In this document: piece after piece, positions 1 through 7,968 of the stretch | Layout of the letters: each line of letters begins with the position of its first letter | Numbering within the stretch: position 1 is the stretch's first letter | NCBI RefSeq assembly: GCF_007003975.1 | Contig: NZ_VFTC01000031.1 | Location: forward strand, 1 to 64,000 | Direction of reading: 5' to 3' | DNA: 64,000 nucleotides | Source: Mesorhizobium sp. WSM4306 | GTDB lineage: Bacteria > Pseudomonadota > Alphaproteobacteria > Rhizobiales > Rhizobiaceae | Notes under the pieces: generated by a model | The model's database searches: none | What the model saw: the letters and a program-made list of their open reading frames with translations, nothing else | What the model was told of the DNA's origin: nothing | Translations under genes and position numbers: made by a program

Positions 1-366
1 CAGGTGACGTGAACAATCACCAGCCTGCCATGACCGCCCTCTCTCAGCGAATTTGCAGAACTCTCAGTACACTACCCGCTGTCGGCCCCAATGCTGCCGG
101 GCGGCTTCGCGCCTCATGTGGGCCATAGAGGCGAACTTTGCCTCCGCCCGGAAGCGGACACTGCAATTGACCACGCTGAAGGTCGTGGTCGCGCCAGAGC
201 CTGCAAAGGCGCAACTTGGTACACGAGCGCGAACATTCCGCCGCGGAAACAACTTGAAGAAACGCTTCGCGACCCATAGCATGCCGCGCCATGGTGAAAT
301 CTGATCGGGAGGTCAGTGAGATCGGTCGGGTTTTTGAGCCAGTGCAAGGTAGGGAGGACAATAATT
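1..366. other. Intergenic region upstream of the OsmC-like gene
   Basis: No convincing gene is seen here; the overlapping open frames on both strands have arginine- and serine-rich shadow composition. One small dyad is visible, GACCACG (169-175) and CGTGGTC (184-190) with an 8-nt loop. The right end carries the ribosome binding site of the following gene (AGGGAGGA, 352-359). Confidence 0.5.
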
Positions 367-924
367 ATGGCTTCCGAAGTACAGGCAAACAACGGCGTTA
401 ACGTAGAGGCGCTGCTCGGCGCACGCGAAGCGCTTACCAACGCCCCGGAGGCCGCGCAGTTCAAGTGGCGCGCGGCCTGCGAATGGAAGGATGGCACCCA
501 TAGCCACTCGTCGGTCGAGAGCTTCTACGGTCTCGGCGAGGACCAGCATCGCAAGACCACCTTCACATTCGATGCAGACCATCCGGAGGTCTTCGCTTCC
601 CAGGACAAGGGCGCCACGCCCGTCGAATACGTGCTGGTCGGACTGGCGAGTTGCCTGACCGCCGGCATCGCCGCGGTTGCCCAGAACCGGAACATCCAGT
701 TGAAGTCGGTGAAGGCGACCATCGAAGGCGACATGGATCTCGCCGGAATACTCGGCATCGACAGCGACGTGCGCAACGGCTTCAGCGGCATCACGGTGAA
801 ATACAACATCGACGCCGACGCCAAGCGCGAGGACATCGAGGCTATCGTCGCTCAGTCGCAGAAGCGGTCGGCGGTCTATGACATCGTCACCAATCCGACG
901 AACGTCACGGTCGTGGTGAATTGA
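367..924 (+). CDS. OsmC/Ohr-family protein
   Basis: This 185-residue protein has the OsmC pattern: a central GATPVEYVLVGLASCLTAG segment, with the conserved cysteine on the long helix, and a C-terminal alpha/beta half ending in a hydrophobic strand. OsmC/Ohr proteins reduce organic hydroperoxides with a pair of cysteines. Only the cysteine in LASCLTAG is clearly conserved here; the second catalytic cysteine near the C-terminus is not obvious, so peroxidase activity is uncertain. The start at 367 is chosen over an in-frame upstream codon at 316 because AGGGAGGA lies just before it. The flavoprotein gene follows on the same strand after about 60 bp. Confidence 0.85.
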   Translation: MASEVQANNGVNVEALLGAREALTNAPEAAQFKWRAACEWKDGTHSHSSVESFYGLGEDQHRKTTFTFDADHPEVFASQDKGATPVEYVLVGLASCLTAGIAAVAQNRNIQLKSVKATIEGDMDLAGILGIDSDVRNGFSGITVKYNIDADAKREDIEAIVAQSQKRSAVYDIVTNPTNVTVVVN

Positions 925-983
925 AAGGCGCTTCGAACCGTAGACTCTCCTGATGAGAGGGTGCGATTAGTTCCGTCACCACA

Positions 984-2213
984 GTGATCGTCGGCGCGGG
1001 GCACGCGGGGCTCGCGATGAGCCGCTGCCTCGCGGAGCGCTCTATCGACCATGTGCTGCTGGAGCGCGGCGAGATCGCCAATACCTGGCGCACCGAGCGA
1101 TGGGATTCACTGCGGCTGCTCACCCCGAACTGGCAGAGCCGGCTGCCGGGCTTCCGCTATGACGGCGACGATCCCGACGGCTACCGGACGATGCCTGAGG
1201 TGATCGACTTCCTCGGCAACTATGCCAAGGTGATCTCGGCTCCGGTCAGAACCCACACGACCGTTACCTCGGTTCGCAGCGACGGGGCGGGATATCTTGT
1301 GCGCACGGACCGCGGCGAGTGGCGGTGTCGGACCGTCGTGCTGGCGTCTGGCGCGTGCAACATCGCGCGCCTGCCCGACGTCGCCAGCCGCGTGCCGCCG
1401 TCGGTCGCCATGCTGACGGCACAGTCCTACCGCAATCCGCGTCAGGTCGCCGACGGTGGCGTGATGGTGGTGGGCGCGTCGTCGAGCGGCACCCAGATCG
1501 CACAGGAGCTGCAGCGTTCGGGGCGTCAAGTGACTCTGTCGGTGGGCGAGCACATCCGGGCGCCCCGCGTCTATCGCGGTAAGGACCTGGAATGGTGGAT
1601 GGACGCCGCCGGCGTGCTCGACGAGCGTTACGACGAGGTGGACGACATCAGGCGGGCGCGACGGGTTCCTTCGCTGCAGCTTGCCGGCACGCCCGACCGC
1701 ACCACCCTCGACCTCAATGCGCTCGACGACCTCGGCGTCCGCCTCATTGGTCGTCTTGCCGGCATCACCGAAGACGGCAAGGCCCAGTTTGCGGGGTCGT
1801 TGCGCAACATGTGCGCGCTTTCCGATCTCAAGATGGCCCGGCTGCTCGACCTCATCGACGAATGGGCGCGCGCCAACGGCCTGGACGCTACGGTCGGGCC
1901 GCCGGATCGCCCGCCGCCGACCCGTGTCCAGGACAACCCGCCGCTCGGCCTCGATCTCGCCGGAGGCGCTATTAGGACGATCATCTGGGCCACCGGCTAC
2001 CGGCCGGACTACTCCTGGCTGGAGCTGCCGGTCCTCGATCGCAAGGGCCACGTCCGTCACGACGGCGGTGTAGTGGAACGTCCGGGCCTGTACCTGATGG
2101 GCACGCAGTTTCTGCGCCGCCGCAAGTCAGCTCTGATCGACGGCGCTGGCGAAGACGCGCGTGATCTCAGTGATCATCTGGCATCGTACCTCGGGCAAAA
2201 TTCAGTCTGCTAG
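984..2213 (+). CDS. FAD/NAD(P)-dependent flavoprotein monooxygenase
   Basis: The N-terminus is an FAD-binding Rossmann motif (VGAGHAGLAMS). A second nucleotide-binding motif (VVGASSSGTQIAQEL) lies near residue 160, and an ATGYRPDYSWL segment of the flavin monooxygenase/TrkA-like type lies near residue 335. It probably oxygenates or reduces a small organic substrate; the substrate cannot be read from sequence. The start is uncertain. GTG at 984 leaves almost no residues before the glycine motif, while an in-frame ATT at 966 sits 5 nt after GAGAGG. An in-frame stop at 954 limits any longer version. It probably shares a transcript with the OsmC-like gene. Confidence 0.82.
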   Translation: MIVGAGHAGLAMSRCLAERSIDHVLLERGEIANTWRTERWDSLRLLTPNWQSRLPGFRYDGDDPDGYRTMPEVIDFLGNYAKVISAPVRTHTTVTSVRSDGAGYLVRTDRGEWRCRTVVLASGACNIARLPDVASRVPPSVAMLTAQSYRNPRQVADGGVMVVGASSSGTQIAQELQRSGRQVTLSVGEHIRAPRVYRGKDLEWWMDAAGVLDERYDEVDDIRRARRVPSLQLAGTPDRTTLDLNALDDLGVRLIGRLAGITEDGKAQFAGSLRNMCALSDLKMARLLDLIDEWARANGLDATVGPPDRPPPTRVQDNPPLGLDLAGGAIRTIIWATGYRPDYSWLELPVLDRKGHVRHDGGVVERPGLYLMGTQFLRRRKSALIDGAGEDARDLSDHLASYLGQNSVC

Positions 2214-2285
2214 CAGCATCAACGTCTGAGACCCCAGAGGGAACAGGTTGGTTGCCGCGACAACCCGAATTCTGCGCCCCTGCAG

Positions 2286-2744
2286 TCATATTCCCAAATG
2301 CAGCTTTGGCTTCCAGAAGGGGCGGAACAACTCAATCTTGGGACAGCGGTTCATCACCACTTTCAAGCCCGCTTCCTCCGCCAACCGGGCGGCGGCGTCA
2401 TCGCGCACCCCAATCTGACCCCACAGAACCTTGGCATTGATGGCGATGGCCTCCTGTGCAACCTCCAACAGATCTTCGGAGCGGCGAAAAACCTCAACCA
2501 TATCGACAGGCCGGTCGATGGCCGCCAGCGACGCGTACACCTTGAGCCCTCGAATTTCATCCAGACCGGGACTGGGGTTGACCGGGATCATGTCGTAGCC
2601 GGTTTCGTGCAACACCCTGAGAACACCATAGGAAAACTTGGTCTTGTCGGGGCTGGCCCCAACCATCGCGATGGTTTTGACCGATTTCAGAATGTCTTGC
2701 AGATAAGCCTCCGAATAGGGCTCATCATGATTCATATGGGTCAT
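2286..2744 (-). CDS. CoA-binding domain protein (YccU family)
   Basis: This 152-residue protein has the CoA-binding Rossmann fold: VKTIAMVGASPDKTKFSYGV near residues 22-41, then VIPVNP-like and WGQIGV motifs and the terminal VMNRCPKIE signature. Family members bind CoA and are often annotated as succinyl-CoA-synthetase-like, but their physiological role is unknown. Its ATG overlaps the stop codon of the ferredoxin gene by 4 nt (ATGA), indicating translational coupling. It is the third gene of a three-gene operon with the ferredoxin and the SBP56-like protein. Confidence 0.88.
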   Translation of the reverse strand: MTHMNHDEPYSEAYLQDILKSVKTIAMVGASPDKTKFSYGVLRVLHETGYDMIPVNPSPGLDEIRGLKVYASLAAIDRPVDMVEVFRRSEDLLEVAQEAIAINAKVLWGQIGVRDDAAARLAEEAGLKVVMNRCPKIELFRPFWKPKLHLGI

Positions 2745-3112
2745 TTCTTTGCTTCCAACGGGGTCGCAATATCGGCTTTCAATTCATGAGCGGCCAGCGG
2801 GTCAAGGAAGGGGTTGCGATAGAGCTTGTCGTGGCTCTCAACGCCGACCTCCAGCGTGCAGTCGCTCATCGGGCGGGCGACGCAGAGGATTATGTAGCCA
2901 TTGTTGATCTGGCGGTTGTTCAGCGCCCGCTGCGCCTTTTGATCGACTTTGCCGCTGATTATCTTGGCCGCACAGGTGATACAGCCGCCATACTTGCACC
3001 CGTAGGGCAGGTCCACGCCATGCTCGCGCAAGCTTTGCAGCAGGGGCTTGCGGTGATCGACGTCGAAGGCCGCACCGCCTTGATTGGCGAGGGTGATGGT
3101 GAAGCTGGTCAT
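2741..3112 (-). CDS. 2Fe-2S ferredoxin (plant type)
   Basis: This 123-residue protein shows the plant-type [2Fe-2S] ligand pattern: Cys39, Cys44 and Cys47 in GCKYGGCITCAAK and a fourth ligand, Cys77, in YIILCVAR. It should be a soluble one-electron carrier. It overlaps both operon partners by 4 nt (ATGA at 3109-3112 and 2741-2744), so the three proteins are probably made together. The partner reductase is not encoded in the window. Its place between an SBP56-type thiol oxidase and a CoA-binding protein suggests a redox role in sulfur metabolism (inference). Confidence 0.9.
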   Translation of the reverse strand: MTSFTITLANQGGAAFDVDHRKPLLQSLREHGVDLPYGCKYGGCITCAAKIISGKVDQKAQRALNNRQINNGYIILCVARPMSDCTLEVGVESHDKLYRNPFLDPLAAHELKADIATPLEAKK

Positions 3113-4464
3113 ACCCAGATGTCACTCGTGCAATCACCGCCGGGATAGCGGGTTTCGTGACAGCGGCTTGGTCCATTTGGTTCCTTGCCGAAATCGACGA
3201 CAAACAGCGGATCGATTTCCATGCCGCCGTTTTCAGTATCGCAATTGACCATCAGCATGCATCCGCCATTGGTGCGGATTTCCGGATAGAACTGATTATC
3301 CCAGGTCGAGAAGAGTGAGGTCGTCACATAGAGGCGCTTGCCGTCGAGGCTGAGCTGTATCATCTGAGGCCCGCCAGTCACTTTCACGCCATTGACCTCA
3401 GGCGCACGGCCGAGAAGTCCGCCCATCCACACTTGTCCGGTAAGCTTGGCGTTGTGAGGGTCCGAGATGTCGTATTGACGAATGTCGCCATGCAACCAGT
3501 TGCACAGATAGAGGTGTCTATCGTCCATGCTGAGCAGAATGACCGAGATCACGCCCGGTATTGGTATCGGCCATTCGGGATGCGGCTCATTGCCGACATC
3601 GACAATTTTTTCCCATTGCCAGTCACCCGCCGCATCCTTCCACCAATGGATGATATTTGCGGAAAGGGCCGCGCCAACAAAGCCGTGACTGCTGTCGGGG
3701 TTATGATGGAATCGCACTTCCAGTGGGATCAAGCCATCTTCACCGAGATAGAATGTTTGCTTTGGCTCCTTCTTTTCAAAATCCCAGAAATGGATCTCTC
3801 GGCCATATTTCAGATGACCAACTTCTTCCAGGTCAAAGCCAGGCATGAAGGTATTAGGCGCGGCCCATTCCGAGCTGACCATTACGTTGTGTCGCGGCTG
3901 GTACCAGAAATCATAACCAAACTTGATACTGCCCATGGAGTTTTCCCAGCGGCCGACAACCTCGAACTCTTTGCTGAGTTGCAAATAGCCGCCTGGGGCA
4001 TTGCCCTGGGCGTCACCAAGCATGGAAACGATGATGTCCGAGCCGAGGCAATGCACCGTGTGTGGCGCCGACAGGTTGGTCCTGGCTTTGATTTCAGCGC
4101 CGTCTATCACCTTGAACAGTGTCGGGCTGCGCGGATCGGTACCGCAATCGATAATATGCAGATTTGACGAGCGCACACCCGGCACGATCAGATATTTCCT
4201 CTCCATGCTCGCATCGCCGTGGCACGACGAACAGGCATTCCAGCCCGAGTGATGAAGCTCATCGCCAATGCCCGGCATTTGCAAACGCGAAATCACCTGG
4301 CTGTAGGTCGAACTCTCCGGGTCGACATCGATGGTGCACAGATAGTCCGGCTTCTGAATGCCCGTGCCGGTGTAGATGGCAATCGTATAGAGCAGCTTTT
4401 CGCGAGGTGCCGTCATCGCCTCGGCTGGAGAAGCATAGCCCGGTCCACAGCAATGATTGGTCAT
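3109..4464 (-). CDS. SBP56 family protein, probable methanethiol oxidase
   Basis: This 451-residue protein spans the whole selenium-binding protein family. HHSGWNACSSCHGD (His71, His72, Cys78, Cys81) matches the conserved cysteine/metal site of SELENBP1, and the metal-site histidine motifs HTVHCLG and HHNPDSSHG follow. Members of this family oxidise methanethiol to formaldehyde, sulfide and hydrogen peroxide, with copper in the bacterial enzyme. No signal peptide is visible, unlike the periplasmic Hyphomicrobium enzyme. A good ribosome binding site (AAGGGAAG) precedes the ATG. It heads the operon with the ferredoxin and CoA-binding genes. The exact substrate is inferred from family membership. 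Confidence 0.88.
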   Translation of the reverse strand: MTNHCCGPGYASPAEAMTAPREKLLYTIAIYTGTGIQKPDYLCTIDVDPESSTYSQVISRLQMPGIGDELHHSGWNACSSCHGDASMERKYLIVPGVRSSNLHIIDCGTDPRSPTLFKVIDGAEIKARTNLSAPHTVHCLGSDIIVSMLGDAQGNAPGGYLQLSKEFEVVGRWENSMGSIKFGYDFWYQPRHNVMVSSEWAAPNTFMPGFDLEEVGHLKYGREIHFWDFEKKEPKQTFYLGEDGLIPLEVRFHHNPDSSHGFVGAALSANIIHWWKDAAGDWQWEKIVDVGNEPHPEWPIPIPGVISVILLSMDDRHLYLCNWLHGDIRQYDISDPHNAKLTGQVWMGGLLGRAPEVNGVKVTGGPQMIQLSLDGKRLYVTTSLFSTWDNQFYPEIRTNGGCMLMVNCDTENGGMEIDPLFVVDFGKEPNGPSRCHETRYPGGDCTSDIWV

Positions 4465-4963
4465 GGGTACTTCCCTTTGAACAGATCACTGATCAGCCCC
4501 AACGGGGTCGAGCTGGAATGTTAGTGCATGCTTGGCATTGGCGCTATGGCCGGGGTGGCTTGTGAAGTGCGCACGTGACGTACAACTTGGCGACAGAGCC
4601 CCCGTGGGGCGCCACGTATTGACCGCCCGAGGGTTATTGAGAACCCTTGCAGCGGCTCAATCATCATCGGAGCGTATGGCAGCGAACCATAACCGGGTCA
4701 GCAACTGGTTAGGTCACGTCGATATACGCACGGCGCTTAAAGGTCCGCTTCTGGCCTTCCGAGCCTCGAAGCCGCCATTCCGCTTTCGGCCCCAAAGGCG
4801 ACATCAGAACATCTGCTCTGCAAAGACCGCTTCTGGCGCCCTCTGCGACGTTCGTTGGCACCACAGGTAGCAGGCTCGGTCCTGAAATCATTGAAGATTT
4901 TTTGGACTGGGCGCTACCAAAGGTTCATGTTTTTGTTGTGATTTCAATAGCTTATAGGTAGGT
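4465..4963. other. Intergenic region with a degenerate repeat-like segment
   Basis: About 500 bp separate the SBP56 operon promoter from tRNA-Met and hold no convincing gene. The core CCGCTTCTGG occurs twice in the same direction (4746-4755 and 4828-4837), in related surroundings. The minus-strand reading of 4709-4891 gives phrases such as GQKRTF and GPKAE, which recall short spurious ORFs annotated in dispersed intergenic sequence of Bradyrhizobium and relatives. This is probably a decayed dispersed element. The left end should hold the promoter of the SBP56 operon. Confidence 0.4.
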
Positions 4964-5040
4964 TGGTAGCGGGAGAGGGACTTGAACCCCCGACCCCAGG
5001 ATTATGATTCCCGTGCTCTAACCAACTGAGCTACCCCGCC
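4964..5040 (-). tRNA. tRNA-Met (CAT), elongator type
   Basis: The reverse complement folds into a 77-nt cloverleaf. It begins GGCGGGG and ends TCCCGCT-A-CCA with an encoded CCA. The D-arm is GCTC...GAGC, the anticodon stem CGGGA/TCCTG carries loop ATCATAA (anticodon CAT), and the T-arm is GGGGG-TTCAAGT-CCCTC. The acceptor stem differs from initiator tRNA and from lysidine-modified tRNA-Ile(CAT), so elongator methionine is the best call. Its 3' end faces the accessory-looking block on the left. Confidence 0.96.
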
Positions 5041-5209
5041 ATGGCGGCGAAAGGCCCGAAATCCACCTTAAATCGAAAGGCATTTCGAGGCGTTCGCCAA
5101 GGTCGCGCGGATATAAGGTTGGGAGGGCGAGCCTGTCAAGCATCGATGCGTCAGGCGCGCCGGCATATTGTCGCCGGCGAAAAGCTTTGCCGGGCAGACA
5201 TCTGAGGCC

Positions 5210-5335
5210 AGAGCCTGTTCCACCCCGATTGCAGTCGGGATGGGGCTCTAGTCTTTTGTTTGAGCATGGTCTCTGGACAAAACGGGTACCCCGTTTGTCC
5301 GTGAAAACCGGTTCCCACTTTTAGGGACCATGCTC
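5210..5335. repeat. Rhizobial mosaic palindromic repeat
   Basis: Two stem-loops stand in series. The first is AGAGCC (5210-5215) with GGCTCT (5244-5249). The second has outer arms GAGCATGGTC (5262-5271) and GACCATGCTC (5326-5335), an inner stem-loop at 5275-5300 (GGACAAAACGGG with CCCGTTTGTCC) and an AAAACCGGTTCCCACTTTT core. This is the typical make-up of RIME-like intergenic repeats of Rhizobium and Mesorhizobium. It lies directly upstream of the oxidoreductase gene. Confidence 0.75.
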
Positions 5336-5405
5336 TTGTCGCCGGGGTTGAGTTCGGCGGGGCACGTCGCTATGTCTCGGCCAAGAAATCTAGAGTTTGA
5401 CGCTG

Positions 5406-6365
5406 ATGAAGCCGCGCATTGCAGTCCTCGGTTGCGGATACTGGGGCAGCAACCACATTCGCACCCTCAAGGCGCTTGGCGCGCTGCATGCGGTTTCCGA
5501 TGCCAATCGGGCGCGGGCCGAAGGTTTTGCCAGCGAGCAGGACTGCCTGGCGATCGAGCCGGATCAGCTGTTCGTGCGCGACGATATCGACGCCATCGTC
5601 ATGGCGCTGCCGCCGCAATTCCATGCCGATCTCGCCGTACGCGCCGCTGAAGCCGGCAAGGACGTGCTGGTGGAAAAGCCGATCGCGCTGACGGTGCCCG
5701 ATGCCGAACGTGCCGTGCAGGCGGCAAAGGATAATGGCCGCGTGTTCATGGTTGGTCATGTCTTGCGCTTCCATCCCGCCTTCGAGACGCTGAAGGCGCT
5801 GATCGACAATGGCGAGCTCGGTGAAGTCCGCTACATCCATTCGCACCGGCTCGGCCTCGGCAAATTCCACACCGAGAACGACGCGCTGTGGGATCTGGCG
5901 CCGCACGATCTGTCGATGATCCTGGCCATCACCGGGACCGAGCCGATCGAGGTGCGAGGCGAGGGGGCGGCACTGCTCGACAACCTCAGCGACTTTGCGC
6001 ATCTGCATATGCGCTTCCCCAATGGATTGCGCAGCCATCTCTTCACCTCGCGGCTCAACCCTTACCGCGAGCGGCGGCTGACCGTCGTCGGCACCAAGGC
6101 GATGGCTGTGTTCGACGATGTCGAGCCATGGGAGCGCAAGCTTGCCGTCTACCGCCACGCAGTGTGGCAGGACAGCGGCCAGTGGGCTTTCACCACCAAC
6201 GAACCATCCTATGTCGCGGTCGGCCAAGGCATGCCGCTGACGCGCGAACTCGAGCATTTCATCCAGTGCATCGAGACGCGCGCCGAGCCGCGCACCAGCG
6301 GCGAGGAAGCCATCAGGGTGCTGCGTATCCTGACGGCAGGCACGGTCACCCACACCAAATCCTGA
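5406..6365 (+). CDS. Gfo/Idh/MocA family oxidoreductase
   Basis: The N-terminal NAD(P)-binding fold carries GCGYWGSN near residue 10 and the family's EKPIAL catalytic-lysine motif near residue 95. The C-terminal half is the alpha/beta Gfo/Idh/MocA domain, including the GKFHTENDALWDLAPHDLS stretch typical of UDP-N-acetylhexosaminuronate dehydrogenases (WlbA/WbpB-like). It probably oxidises or reduces a sugar or sugar nucleotide; the substrate is unproven. ATG 5406 is preferred; a TTG lies in frame at 5397, and no strong ribosome binding site precedes either. Palindromic repeats flank it on both sides, and no sugar operon is adjacent. Confidence 0.85.
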   Translation: MKPRIAVLGCGYWGSNHIRTLKALGALHAVSDANRARAEGFASEQDCLAIEPDQLFVRDDIDAIVMALPPQFHADLAVRAAEAGKDVLVEKPIALTVPDAERAVQAAKDNGRVFMVGHVLRFHPAFETLKALIDNGELGEVRYIHSHRLGLGKFHTENDALWDLAPHDLSMILAITGTEPIEVRGEGAALLDNLSDFAHLHMRFPNGLRSHLFTSRLNPYRERRLTVVGTKAMAVFDDVEPWERKLAVYRHAVWQDSGQWAFTTNEPSYVAVGQGMPLTRELEHFIQCIETRAEPRTSGEEAIRVLRILTAGTVTHTKS

Positions 6366-6381
6366 GACCGTTTGGAAATTC

Positions 6382-6485
6382 TAAAGCGCGTCGCGCTCAA
6401 ACGGATTCAAGCGACGCGCTTTAAGTCTTTGTTTTGATGCATGTCGTTGTCCCAGAACCGCAGCACACTTCTGGGCGACATGCAT
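6382..6485. repeat. Palindromic repeat, two nested stem-loops
   Basis: The first stem is TAAAGCGCGTCGC (6382-6394) with GCGACGCGCTTTA (6411-6423). The second has outer arms ATGCATGTCG (6437-6446) and CGACATGCAT (6476-6485) and inner arms CCCAGAA (6451-6457) and TTCTGGG (6469-6475). The AAGTCTTTGTTTTG linker is characteristic of Mesorhizobium intergenic repeats. It follows the Gfo/Idh/MocA stop codon by 16 bp and may also act as its terminator. Confidence 0.8.
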
Positions 6486-6521
6486 TAGTCCGGCGGCCAA
6501 CGGTCTCCGAGAAAGTAGTGT

Positions 6522-7712
6522 TTACTCGGCGGGAACCTGTGCCGGCCTGGCGGCAAGCCGCGTCAGCATTGCTTCGGCCTCGGCGCCGCGCTCGGAACGC
6601 TCGATGAAGCCGCCACCGAAGACGCGGGCCTCGTTGCCGTCATCGGAATAGAGCACGCAGGCCTGTCCGGGCGCGATGCCGGACTCGCCGTCGACCAGTT
6701 CCACAAAGGTGCTGCCGGCGCGGTGATGCAGTACGGCCGGGCGCGGCGGCCGCGTCGAGCGGACCTTGGCAAACAGCTCCATGCCGGCGGCCGGGATGTC
6801 TGACAGCGCGCCATCGCCCAGCCAGTTCATGTTGCGCAGGTAGATCTTGTGCGTCTCCAGCGCCTCGCGCGGGCCGACAATGACGCGCGCCCGGTCGGCG
6901 TCGAGATGGACGACGTATAGCGGTTCGCCTGACGCAATGCCGATGCCGCGGCGCTGGCCGATCGTGTAGCGCAATATGCCGTCATGGCGGCCAAGCACGC
7001 GGCCGTCGATATGGACGATATCGCCCGGGTTGGCGGCAGCCGGCTTTAGCTTGGCGATGATATCGGAATACTTGCCCTGCGGCACGAAGCAGATGTCCTG
7101 GCTGTCCTGCTTGGCGGCGACGGTCAGCCCCATCTCTTCGGCAATGGCGCGCACCGCGGGCTTCGACAGGCCGCCGAGCGGAAAGCGCAGATAGTCGATC
7201 TGCGCCTGCGTGGTGGCAAACAGGAAATAGCTCTGGTCGCGGTCGGCATCGACCGGCCGGAACAGCGCACGGTGGGCGCCATTGGCGCCGGAGCGGATAT
7301 AATGGCCGGTGGCGAGCGCGTCGGCGCCAAGGTCCTTGGCGGTCGCCAAGAGGTCGGCGAACTTTACCGTCTGGTTGCACGACACGCAGGGGATCGGCGT
7401 TTCGCCGGCGACATAGCTCTCGGCGAACGGATCGATGACCGCCTTGCGGAAGCGCTCTTCATAGTCGAGCACGTAATGCGGGATGCCCAGCGTCTCCGAA
7501 ACGCGGCGGGCGTCGTCAATATCCTGGCCAGCGCAGCACGAGCCGGCCCGGTGCGTTGCCGCCCCATGGTCGTAGAGCTGCAGCGTGACGCCGACGACAT
7601 CATAGCCTTCGCGCTTCAAAAGACCTGCGACGACGGACGAATCGACACCGCCCGACATGGCGACGACGACGCGGGTGTTTTGCGGGCTGGCGGGAAGATC
7701 GAGGCTGTTCAT
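6522..7712 (-). CDS. mnmA: tRNA-specific 2-thiouridylase MnmA
   Basis: MnmA activates U34 of tRNA-Lys, -Glu and -Gln with ATP and inserts sulfur to give s2U. The 396-residue protein shows the PP-loop SGGVDSS (residues 20-26), the nucleophile region PCVSCNQTVKF (Cys112 before Asn) and the second catalytic cysteine Cys208 in DSQDICFVP. ATGHY and GQRRGIGI motifs are also present. Length is slightly above the usual ~370 because of a short C-terminal extension. It is transcribed alone, away from sciP. Confidence 0.97.
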   Translation of the reverse strand: MNSLDLPASPQNTRVVVAMSGGVDSSVVAGLLKREGYDVVGVTLQLYDHGAATHRAGSCCAGQDIDDARRVSETLGIPHYVLDYEERFRKAVIDPFAESYVAGETPIPCVSCNQTVKFADLLATAKDLGADALATGHYIRSGANGAHRALFRPVDADRDQSYFLFATTQAQIDYLRFPLGGLSKPAVRAIAEEMGLTVAAKQDSQDICFVPQGKYSDIIAKLKPAAANPGDIVHIDGRVLGRHDGILRYTIGQRRGIGIASGEPLYVVHLDADRARVIVGPREALETHKIYLRNMNWLGDGALSDIPAAGMELFAKVRSTRPPRPAVLHHRAGSTFVELVDGESGIAPGQACVLYSDDGNEARVFGGGFIERSERGAEAEAMLTRLAARPAQVPAE

Positions 7713-7968
7713 GGTTCTTTCGTTCTGCGCGGCGCTTCAATGGCAGTGGCGCGAATATAGGTCAACCACATCAGCGGCGCCAGCTTTGCGGCAGCGCCGA
7801 TTTGGCGGGAAATTGCGCGCCTGCCGGCCGTTCACTCAAATGCCGACGAAAAGACTAACGCGGCGTTCATGATCCTTACCTAGTCATTAGGGTTCGCTTA
7901 GGCAATTTTTAAAGCTGTGGCGGTAATGTGGTGGGGATTGGGTCTTTGAGTTTTTTGTAGAGAGTACG
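7713..7968. other. mnmA-sciP divergent intergenic region
   Basis: This 256-bp region lies between the mnmA start and the sciP start and should hold both promoters. The only notable motif is a degenerate CtrA-like box at 7887-7901. No small gene with credible composition is seen. Confidence 0.5.
7887..7901. promoter_or_regulatory. Degenerate CtrA-like box upstream of sciP
   Basis: TTAG-N7-TTAG at 7887-7901 matches the CtrA consensus TTAA-N7-TTAA at six of eight positions, 67 bp before the sciP start. CtrA is known to drive sciP in Caulobacter. The site is weak and could be chance. Confidence 0.35.

Noticed and set aside
1..4963. Attachment-site duplicate of the tRNA-Met 3' end
   Set aside because: No second copy of the tRNA 3' sequence was found left of the tRNA inside the window; it may lie outside.
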